Assembly: GCA_028284675.1 (NCBI GenBank) | Contig: JANQRI010000020.1 | Span: 1 to 27,016 of the forward strand | Direction of reading: 5' to 3' | DNA length: 27,016 nucleotides | Origin: Gammaproteobacteria bacterium | Lineage (GTDB): Bacteria > Pseudomonadota > Gammaproteobacteria > HTCC5015 | Part shown: piece by piece, positions 7,080 to 16,300 of the stretch | How positions within the stretch are numbered: the first letter of the stretch is position 1 | Layout of the letters: each line of letters opens with the position of its first letter | Notes under the pieces: model-generated | The model's database searches: none | What the model was told of the DNA's origin: nothing | The model's input: only the letters and a program-made list of their open reading frames with translations | Position numbers and translations under genes: made by a program

Positions 7080-8093
7080 ATGCATATTGGACCTTACTCA
7101 CTTGGCAATCCGCTGATACTGGCGCCGATGGCAGGAGTCACCGATCAGCCGTTCCGGCAACTATGCCGAAACCTCGGTGCAGGAATGGCGGTCTCTGAAA
7201 TGGTCAGTGCCAACCCCAAACTATGGAAAACCCAGAAAACGCAGTTGCGTCTGCAAAACGATGAACAGGCTTATCCGCACAGTGTACAGATCGCCGGTGC
7301 AGACCCCGGCATGCTGGCCGAAGCTGCGCGCTTTAATGTCGAGCAAGGTGCAAACATAATCGATATCAATATGGGGTGCCCGGCGAAAAAAGTATGCAAC
7401 AAAGCCGCCGGCTCTGCACTGTTGCAAGATGAAATATTGGTGGAAAATATTTTAACAGCCGTAGTCAATGCAGTCAGCGTGCCGGTCACACTGAAAATTC
7501 GTACCGGCTGGGACAGGCAACATAAGAACGGAATACGTATAGCTCGAATAGCCGAGCACTGCGGTATACAAATGCTCGCGGTGCATGGCAGAACACGGGC
7601 AGACGGATTTAAAGGTTCTGCGGAATATGACACGATACGGGCAATTAAAACATCTGTTAATATTCCGGTGATTGCGAATGGCGATATCGATCATCCGGTT
7701 AAAGCCTTACAGGTGCTGACATACACCGGAGCTGATGGCTTGATGCTGGGTCGTGCGGCTCAGGGTAACCCATGGATTTTTCGCGAAATTCTGCATTATA
7801 TGAAACATGGTGAAGTACCGGTCGGCCCCAATGTCAAAGAAGTACGTGATACATTACTGGGCCACTTAAAAAACCTGTATACTTTTTACGGCGAATACAT
7901 GGGGTTGCGTATCGCCCGTAAGCATATCGGCTGGTATCTGAAAGGAATTTGCACTGAATTTCGTCGCAACGTAAATCGCATTGAGGACGCTGATGAGCAA
8001 TATGGCGCAATAAGTGATTTTTTTGACCAACTCCCACAAAATACTATAATGAAAGAAAAAACATATATACAGGGGGAAAAACTTGCAGCATGA
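7080..8093 (+). CDS. dusB: tRNA-dihydrouridine synthase B
   Basis: Dus enzymes are FMN-dependent and reduce uridines in the tRNA D-loop. The 337-residue length and the motifs fit DusB: LAPMAGVTDQPFR (14-26), SEMVSANP, INMGCPAKKVCNK (96-108) with the likely catalytic cysteine at 100, KIRTGWD, HGRTR, NGDI and GRAAQGNPWIF. The stop overlaps the fis start (ATGA), as in the well-known dusB-fis operon in which Fis production depends on dusB translation. I see no clear ribosome-binding site before the ATG at 7080, so coupling to the zinc-ribbon gene nine bases upstream is likely. Confidence 0.97.
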   Translation: MHIGPYSLGNPLILAPMAGVTDQPFRQLCRNLGAGMAVSEMVSANPKLWKTQKTQLRLQNDEQAYPHSVQIAGADPGMLAEAARFNVEQGANIIDINMGCPAKKVCNKAAGSALLQDEILVENILTAVVNAVSVPVTLKIRTGWDRQHKNGIRIARIAEHCGIQMLAVHGRTRADGFKGSAEYDTIRAIKTSVNIPVIANGDIDHPVKALQVLTYTGADGLMLGRAAQGNPWIFREILHYMKHGEVPVGPNVKEVRDTLLGHLKNLYTFYGEYMGLRIARKHIGWYLKGICTEFRRNVNRIEDADEQYGAISDFFDQLPQNTIMKEKTYIQGEKLAA

Positions 8094-8350
8094 ATAATGT
8101 TATTGAACGGCGTCAAAATTCGCTGAAATCCAGTGTCGAGACCTGCCTGAAACTATATTTTGATAATCTGAACGGTGAAAAAGTTAACTCACTTTATAAA
8201 ATGGTTATCGAAGAAACAGAATACGCGCTGTTTAAAACGGTTTTGCAACATACTGAAGGCAACCAAAGCAAAGCGGCTGAGTGCCTGGGCATCACCCGGG
8301 GCACTTTACGCAAACGCTTAAAGCATTACCATCTTAACCACTGCAAGTGA
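8090..8350 (+). CDS. fis: DNA-binding protein Fis
   Basis: Fis is a nucleoid-associated protein that bends DNA and controls rRNA, recombination and growth-phase genes. The 86-residue product is slightly shorter than E. coli Fis (98). It keeps the dimerisation helices (about 12-50) and the helix-turn-helix GNQSKAAECLGITRGTLRKRL (57-77). Its ATG overlaps the dusB stop by four bases. The shorter N-terminus is usual outside the Enterobacterales. The fis-purH order is typical of Pseudomonas-like and other gammaproteobacteria. Confidence 0.97.
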   Translation: MNNVIERRQNSLKSSVETCLKLYFDNLNGEKVNSLYKMVIEETEYALFKTVLQHTEGNQSKAAECLGITRGTLRKRLKHYHLNHCK

Positions 8351-8411
8351 GTTTTTGCCACCCCGCCTTAATAAACAACGGTCTTCCCACAATCAAAACC
8401 AGGAGCATTAT

Positions 8412-9983
8412 GTGAGCACCACAGAGCCGGTGACTATAAAACGTGCACTGATCAGCGTATCGGATAAAACAGGCATCATAGAATTCGCCCAGGCACTGCA
8501 CAAACTCGGTGTAGAGATTATTTCAACAGGCGGCACCGCCAAAACCCTGGCCGAACATGAAATACCGGTTATTGAAATCTCCGATTACACGGGCTTTCCG
8601 GAAATGATGGCCGGCCGGGTAAAAACATTGCATCCAAAGATTCATGGCGGTTTGCTCGGCCGTGCCGATGCAGATGCTGAAATAATGGATCAACATAATA
8701 TCCCGCCAATTGATTTGCTGGTGGTCAATTTGTACCCCTTCGTGCAAACCATCAACCGCCCTGACTGCGATTTGCCGATGGCTATCGAGAATATTGATAT
8801 CGGCGGCCCGGCAATGCTGCGCTCTGCAGCAAAAAATCATAACCGGGTTACGGTAGCTGTTGATCCGGCCGACTATCAAACGATATTAAATGAAATAAGC
8901 GCAAACAAAGGTATCAGCTATACGACCCGTTTTATGCTCGCGCAAAAAGTGTTTGCACACACCGCGCAATATGATGGTGCAATTGCGCAATACCTTGTTA
9001 AATTTACCGACGCTACCGATGCCGAATTTCCCGAAACACTTCAGTTACAATACAGTAAAAAACAAACCATGCGTTATGGTGAAAACCCTCACCAAAAAGC
9101 CGCATTCTATATCGAACCCGGCAACCGGGAGCCCTCTCTGGCGACTGCCAAACAATTACAAGGCAAAGCACTGTCATTTAATAATGTGGCCGATGGCGAT
9201 GCGGCATTGGAAATGGTTAAACAATTTGACACACCGGCTTGCGTTATTGTTAAACATGCAAATCCCTGCGGGGTCGCGCTGGCAGACACACCGTTGCTTG
9301 CGTATCAGCGTGCGTATCAAACCGATCCGACTTCCGCGTTCGGCGGCATTATCGCATTCAATAAACCACTGAATGCAGAAACCGTTCAAACCATCATTCA
9401 ACAACAATTCGTTGAAATGATCATTGCACCGAATATCGCTCAAGAAGCGATAGATGCGGCCTCAAAGAAACAAAACATCCGGCTGCTGCAAACCGGTGGC
9501 TGGGATAAAATACCTGCCTCACTGGATTTCAAGCGCGTTACCGGCGGCATGCTGGTTCAGGAACATGATCTGGGTACCGTCACGCAAAATGACCTTAAAG
9601 TTGTCAGCCAACGGCAACCATCCGCACAGGAATTTGAAGACTTACTGTTTGCGTGGCAAGTCGTGAAGTTTGTGAAATCCAATGCCATCGTCTATGCCCG
9701 TGAATTACAAACCATCGGTATCGGCGCCGGCCAGATGAGCCGGGTTTACTCGGCCAAAATTGCCGGCATTAAAGCGGCTGATGAAAACCTGGATGTGAAA
9801 GGCTCAGTGATGGCTTCGGATGCATTTTTTCCGTTTCGCGACGGCATTGATGCCGCCCATGCGGCCGGTATTCGCGCGGTGATCCAGCCCGGCGGCTCAA
9901 TGCGTGACGAAGAAGTGATTCAGGCGGCTGATGAGCACAATATTGCAATGGTATTCACCGGCATGCGACATTTCAGGCATTGA
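8412..9983 (+). CDS. purH: Bifunctional AICAR formyltransferase / IMP cyclohydrolase
   Basis: PurH carries out the last two steps of IMP synthesis. The N-terminal IMP cyclohydrolase (MGS-like) domain shows ISVSDKTGI, ISTGGTAKTL, GRVKTLHPKIHGG and VVNLYPF. The C-terminal AICAR transformylase domain shows RYGENPHQ, KALSFNN, KHANPCGVA, PTSAFGGIIAFN, KSNAIVYA and the terminal GGSMRDEEVI...TGMRHFRH. I chose the GTG at 8412 because AGGAG (8401-8405) lies six bases upstream, giving 523 residues, close to the usual ~525-530. A further-upstream TTG at 8355 would add 19 non-homologous residues. purD usually follows purH but is absent here; accessory DNA begins instead. Confidence 0.98.
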   Translation: MSTTEPVTIKRALISVSDKTGIIEFAQALHKLGVEIISTGGTAKTLAEHEIPVIEISDYTGFPEMMAGRVKTLHPKIHGGLLGRADADAEIMDQHNIPPIDLLVVNLYPFVQTINRPDCDLPMAIENIDIGGPAMLRSAAKNHNRVTVAVDPADYQTILNEISANKGISYTTRFMLAQKVFAHTAQYDGAIAQYLVKFTDATDAEFPETLQLQYSKKQTMRYGENPHQKAAFYIEPGNREPSLATAKQLQGKALSFNNVADGDAALEMVKQFDTPACVIVKHANPCGVALADTPLLAYQRAYQTDPTSAFGGIIAFNKPLNAETVQTIIQQQFVEMIIAPNIAQEAIDAASKKQNIRLLQTGGWDKIPASLDFKRVTGGMLVQEHDLGTVTQNDLKVVSQRQPSAQEFEDLLFAWQVVKFVKSNAIVYARELQTIGIGAGQMSRVYSAKIAGIKAADENLDVKGSVMASDAFFPFRDGIDAAHAAGIRAVIQPGGSMRDEEVIQAADEHNIAMVFTGMRHFRH

Positions 9984-10049
9984 TGCGCAAATACCGGCAA
10001 TAAATAATCTTATCAGCTTGTAAAATATTATGCTGACTTAAATATCACT

Positions 10050-10280
10050 TTAGTCTTCTGCTTCCACGAGCGTTTTCCCCAAGCCCTCAATAATATGCGC
10101 AGATGCCGATAATATCTGCGCAACTGCCCAGACAAACACCCCATGGTGAGCACCTATTGTTAAGCTTTCAAGGCTTTGATAAATCTCCAGACCTGAAGAT
10201 ACCAGTAAAATAACACCGATCAAAAATGCAGTGTATGGACTTTCGGTTAACTTATGAATACGGCGCAGTAGCTTAATCAT
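10050..10280 (-). CDS. Small two-helix membrane protein, unknown function
   Basis: The 76-residue protein has a basic N-terminus (MIKLLRRIHK), two hydrophobic segments (about 17-32 and 45-63), and a short acidic tail. A GAHHG stretch at the start of the second helix is distinctive. I cannot name a family, although similar short proteins with a GAHHG segment seem familiar from other proteobacteria. It converges on purH with a 66-base gap and lies downstream of the giant toxin gene on the same strand. A hairpin separates it from the toxin gene. The ribosome-binding site is weak (GGGTG). Confidence 0.6.
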   Translation of the reverse strand: MIKLLRRIHKLTESPYTAFLIGVILLVSSGLEIYQSLESLTIGAHHGVFVWAVAQILSASAHIIEGLGKTLVEAED

Positions 10281-10310
10281 CAGACACCCATTAAATCATT
10301 ATTTAATCGC

Positions 10311-10363
10311 CATTATGGCGGAATAGCCGACAACCGTCACCTTTATCGGTACCCGCCATAATG
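10311..10363 (-). terminator. Long hairpin after the TcA gene
   Basis: CATTATGGCGG (10311-10321) and CCGCCATAATG (10353-10363) form a perfect 11-bp stem. An inner CCGA/TCGG pair lies within the 31-base loop. It starts 15 bases past the toxin stop. There is no T-run, so it may be a 3' stabilising or Rho-assisted structure. The left arm is part of a smaller palindrome (CGCCAT-T-ATGGCG). Confidence 0.55.
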
Positions 10364-10377
10364 ACTGTGAACAGGCC

Positions 10378-13300
10378 CTAGCTCATAAGCGCCCGGACTT
10401 TTTCCTTATAGGCCGCCCCACCGTCTCTGGATGTATAAGCAATCTGCAGGCTCACATCAGTGATATTTAATACGGTGCCCTTGGCAAAAGCCGTATCGAC
10501 GATATCGGCCGGCAATCCTTTTACCGATTTCAGGTAAGCGGTTAATTTCGCGGCCAGATCCTTCTGATTGATTTTCTGCAGCACCCGAACAATTTGATTT
10601 AGATTTTTACTGCCCAGGTTATTAAACCAGCTATTAAGGTCTTTATCTGCGAGCATCTGCTCAGTAAAGTTTGTAAGATCATCGCCTGACATCTTGGTTT
10701 TTATTCTATTCATCACTTCATTGTGAAAAGAATCTGCCAACTTCGGCTGCGCCTGAATTGCTTTAATAAAATCGACCAGCTGCTGCACATCCACACTGGC
10801 GATAAATGTCGTGACAGCCAATGCCTGTCCCAGGGTTGCACATAATTTGGGGTTTTCCTGTAAACCGATTTCCAGCTCCCAGTCCGATACCGCACCGGTA
10901 CCTTCAAAAGGCAGATAACGCGCATCGTAATCGAAGCTCACATTAAACAGGCCGGAGTCATTACTGCCGCTTGATGTTGCGATTTGCTGGTTATTACAAA
11001 AATTCTGCCTGAGTTTACTGCTCAGACTTGCATCCAGGCTGTCGGTACCTTTGGTCGTTTTACCGGTCTGCAGGTAACTCACAAGATCAATATCCGGCTG
11101 CATCACGACCCGGTTACCCAATTGAGTCAAAGTCGCATTGATACTGCCGGGCGCGGTACTGCCGCCGGCAAGCCCTAACGTCAGACTGACACTTTTGATG
11201 CGCCGCATGTAATGGCCGGGATAATCGGCATTAAACAGTGACTCATTCAGGGAGAAATGACAGCTGCCGGTTTGCACCAAAGTCAAAAATGCAATCGGAT
11301 CAACCTGTGTCAGTGATATGGTTTTCTTAATCTCAAAACTGCGTTTATTACGCTCATAGTAAGCCTTATCCATTCGCAGCAAGTCGCTTTCCAGAGTCTC
11401 GCCGGCAAGGAAACCGCGGTAAGCGCTGTCCCAATAATAAGACGTAATAAACTCCGTGCTGTCATCACCGATTTCATATTGCCAGCACTTCTGTGTTTCC
11501 AGCGCCAGCTGATAAGCCATCTGATAGGCCTGCTTATATAAAAACGTTAATTGCTGGATCATCCAGGTATATAACTCCTCATCAAGAAATTTATCCTGGT
11601 AAAAACTCAGTACTTTCTCGTTTTGTGCTATCCGGGTTTTATGGATATCATACTGTTTTTCAGCTGCCTTCAATCGCACTTCAGCTATTTCAATCCGTTT
11701 ATTGATTTCCTTAATTTGATCAGCCGCCTCCTTACGATTAAAGAAATAATGCTGTGCCTGCTCCAGCTGTGCGGCCATTTGCTCCAGCACACCGGCCTGG
11801 GTTTGATACGCAAAACCAAGCTGCCCTAATGCATGGCTGGCACTGCCGGGTATCGCCGCGGTATTGGAACCGCCGTCTGACATACCGAAGATCAAACCGC
11901 TAAACGGTCCGGCAATCATTCTGACAAAACTTAAATCAGAACCCATGGCCATCAATATCGTCGCAAGCTCCGTTAATACCAGCCCGGTATCTTTTAAACC
12001 CATCGCGCTTCTATAGCGTTGCAGATCCGCTGTCTTCTTCGTGCCGTAATACAGCAGCGCATCATAATAATCATGCCGGTAAGTTGTTTTTTCCAAAGAC
12101 AGTTTCGTAGATTCCAATTGTTTCTGCGCGGTCTTCACTGCCGATTGTTTTACCTCATCCATCATTTTCATGATTTCAAGCTGTTGGCTGGCACGCAGCT
12201 CACTTAATACACTCATATCACGGCCGCGCAATGCACTTTGTAATTCCGAACCAAACCGCATCAGGTAACTGGTCATTGCCTGCGCTTTGACGCTGATCGT
12301 CGTATAACGGTATGCAGGCACTTCCACTGCATGGGCCGCATGCGGCTGCAAGGTACCGCTGCCCGAAGCCGCAGCGGCAATCAATGCCATCGGGTTGGCC
12401 GGTGGTTGAAACAGCGGCAGGCTGTTTGGCTCACCGTCTATTGTTAATTGATGGCGTAAATTGTATAAACGGTTATCAACCTTATCCCATGACTCAATAA
12501 ATTTTTTATTTTCAGGAACACCAAAATATGAGCTGGTGATATGGTTATTCGGATTATCGATCGCACTGGCATCAAGCGCGCCACTATGTGCCAATGCGCT
12601 CTCAATGCCGACCAAAAATTCCACCGTGCCTTTGGACATATTTTCCAGTTGATTGAGTGTTTCCGGCTGAGGTGCCGCCGCCACACCGGCACTTTGCGGG
12701 CGTTTGCCGAGCAGATCAGAAGCCACACTATACAGCATATAGGCTTCTTCCAGCGTTTCACGGGTATTCTCCCGGTACAAGTCATCCGCCCATGCAATGA
12801 TATTGTCTATATAGCATTTGAACAGGCATTTTTGGTAAGCAACCGGCCTTAGACGGGCAATCGCATGCGGGTCGAACGGGTCATCATGATATTTTTTAAG
12901 TGCCGGCAGATGTGAATCCCACTTGGGCTTTAATTCTGATTCACCACTGACTTCACTGATCAATTCAAACGTCGGTTCACCAAAATGTTCATACCTTAAC
13001 GTCATATTGTTTTCTGTTTTCAATCCGACAAACGACCAGAACCGGTCATTCGGATCAGCCAGCTTCGAGTTTTCACCGGATGCTTTCTCTAAAGGATTAA
13101 ATATATACTGATACCACTGCTTGGCGGACTCAAACTGGCTATCGGTGCTATAGCTTTTCGCCAACAACCAAGGCACGTAAAAAAACAGTTCCCAATAGTA
13201 GACCCCGTCGGCACCTTCCAAATCGATAAAGGAATCTTCAGGCCAATATGCCTGCGGCATTTTTGTTTTATCTGGGTTTAAAGATGCAAATGGGGTTTCC

Positions 13301-16300
13301 GGAATGCCCTGCGTGCTGGTCGATAATAAAGCCGATACACCATCAATACTTTTCGAATAAATGCTATCAAACTGTTTCGCAACAGATGTTGTCAAACGAT
13401 AAGCATATTGAAACGCATTTCGGTTATCTTCAACAATTAGGTAAGCCGCAGAACCGCTTTCCATTAAGATCATACGCTGATCTGAATTGGCAATATAATA
13501 ACAATCAATAGCTTTTGAGCCGACATGTACAACAGGTTCATTCGTATCGAATTTAACACCTGAAGCTTTTTTCAGCACACCAATAGGTGCAAGGCCGTTA
13601 TAAATCCCGATATTGCGTACTTTGGGCGCATAAAACGATACCACCATTTGTTCTTTTTTAAGTTTCATCGCCAGCATCGCTGCCGGGTTAGGGATCATAC
13701 CCATCAGTTGGGCACAACATTGCAGTTTAAACCGGCAATCGACAAAAACAGGATCACCGGTTAACTGTTTATTCTGTGCTTTGCCTGCTATCAGCATTAA
13801 TTTTTCAGCGCTATATGTAAAATAATGCCGGAGATTCATGAATGACGTCTCGCGACTAAATTGCACGGCGATGTAATACCAGGTATTCGCTTTGAGCGTT
13901 TGCCCGGTATCAAACGTCGCTATCGATGGACCGATGGTTACGCCGACACCTGATATATTCAATTTGCCTGCTGTTTTTGACTGACCTTTTATTAGCAGCT
14001 CAATCTTTGCAAAACCCAGCAGTTGGCCGGAAGTACTGCTGATAAGAAAAAGCGGCTGATCCTTGGACAAATCAGCACCGGTTAATACCCAGCCACTTAT
14101 GGTAAAACCCTGCCCTCCGGGACAGCTGAGATTAAGGATTTTTTCCTGCTTATTGGTTTTTGGCTGCTTGGTTTTCGGAATCTGATACGCGTCCCCTATT
14201 CCGAGAAAACCTTTTGCATTATTGGTCTTATCATATTTGACTACGGGCGCCAGTATGGAAGACTCCTCATCAGCCGTGACCTGCATATGTGGATCCAAAT
14301 GATAAATATGGGTTTTCTGCGAGGATTCATCGGTATAAGTGATTACAATGGAATCACCGGTGCTATCGACTGACAACTGATGGTAAACTTTATGATCCCG
14401 TTCTTCGGCAGACTCAGGTGACGCTTTGATACCGATACGGTCCACCAGGGTTTGTGGCACAGACCATTTGCCGCGATAATTGTAAAAACAGCATTTCAAC
14501 GTCGCCAGGCCGGTGCCTTTCTTATCATCATCACTGCCGCTGTATGGCTTGAGTTCAACCCAAAAAACATACAGGCGGCCAAATGCAGTAATCGGCGTAA
14601 TCCATTTAGTCGGGATTTTTGTGGAAATTTCCTGCCAGGCGCCCCAGTCATCCGGCACATACGCATTTAATGTCGGATTGACCTTAAAACCGGCGATACG
14701 AAAATAATATTTATATCCGTCACTCTCCGTGGTCCGACCGATAATGATCAGTTCTTTTGATTCTTCTTCCGGCCGGTTATGTACGCGTATATTGACAATC
14801 TTCAGGTTTGCTATGCTTAAAAAACCATCCAAATACTTTTTATAGGCATTATCAATATGCTCCGGGCTGACTTTATTGCGTTTTAAGAAACCATTGAATT
14901 CATCAAATAACGGTGTTCGCCCTTTGCGCAGTTCCGGTTCCAGATAATTTTCCGGATATAAAAACACCAGTCGATTGGCTTCCCAGACACTATAGTTACG
15001 CATCCAGGCCCAATAATCATTGAACTGCTCGTCCACGACCGCCTGCGGCTCAATATTCATCTGACATCGATAAATATATAATTGCAATGCACTGATCGCC
15101 TCTTTTACATACGAGGTCGTGACCAGTGCCGTTACATCCACATCAATCAACAAATATTCAGACAGATCTTCATGTGTTCTGATACTGTTCAGATAATTAC
15201 TCTTGTCTTTGGAAAATCGATACAACAGCTCATCGACAAGCACATTACGCTGCTTTTCCTGCAAGACAATATTGAACGGCTTAAAAACTTCATTCCAGTC
15301 TTCCGACTTGTATTTTGCTTTCGCGGTATTCTCCAGGTGCTGCGCGAGCGTTTTCCAATCAGCATAACTTCCCTTCCTGGATAAACCGGCAATATTTAAT
15401 AATGTCTTGACCGTGATGCCGGTTTTCGCAACAAGATCAAAAACCTTGTCCAATTTGTCCACCAACACAAATGTCTGAATGTCGGTCAAAAGAAATTGAA
15501 ACATATTAAATGTCAGCACTTTTTCTTTTGTTAACAGCATGGCCTTATTGTCATGCATTGCGATATCCAGCACTGCATCCTTCGAATAGTCAACAACACT
15601 GCTCCAAACATCATTTGCCTGCAAGGTTTTAAAATCGATAGGCTCACTTAAAGGCGACAGTTTCGTCGCAACCTGATAATCCAATGCCGCGGTATCACCC
15701 GTGCTGAGCAATACACCGCCGGCAAGCTCGGCGAACAAACCGGCAACAGCTTTAGCCGGTGCGGTTACTTTATTGGTATTCAGATCATAAATCGAACATG
15801 CCTTATTACTTGTAATATAACCGCAATTTGAACTTATCTTGGAATCAAGGAACACACGGCTAATTTCATCTTTTGATGAAATTGACTGCGCAACAACAGC
15901 CGACTGCCCCTGCCGCAAATTCTTCATATCACTGATGCGGTAAATTTCAATCGTGTTGGCAAACGCAACCGCACAATACTCATCATTTAATGCGATTGAT
16001 CTGGGTGAATCTGTGTGAGAGATAATAAAAGTTCTGTACCATGCCGAACCATCGGACTGACAGATATGCGTCTGCTTTTTATTTGCGTCAATCGCGACGA
16101 CAAAATTCTCCTGCATCGCGACATCAACTCCCAGATTTCCACCGGTATAACCGGCAACAATCACCATGCCCTCAGGTTGTTGTATAACGATTTCATTATA
16201 TTGCTGATAACCTAATACAGTTTTTTGATCAAAAAATGAAATCGCATTAGCGCCTTTATTGTCGTAGCTTGATGAAACTGATGAGTCAAAATTCAGGCCG

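Noticed and set aside
8355..8411. Upstream TTG start for purH
   Set aside because: The added 19 residues do not look like PurH, while the GTG at 8412 has AGGAG at ideal spacing.
12444..12797. 117-codon ORF inside the toxin gene, same strand, other frame
   Set aside because: It is fully inside the TcA coding sequence, whose frame shows clear family motifs at this place (DPFDPHAIARLRPVAY and following). It is a shadow frame.
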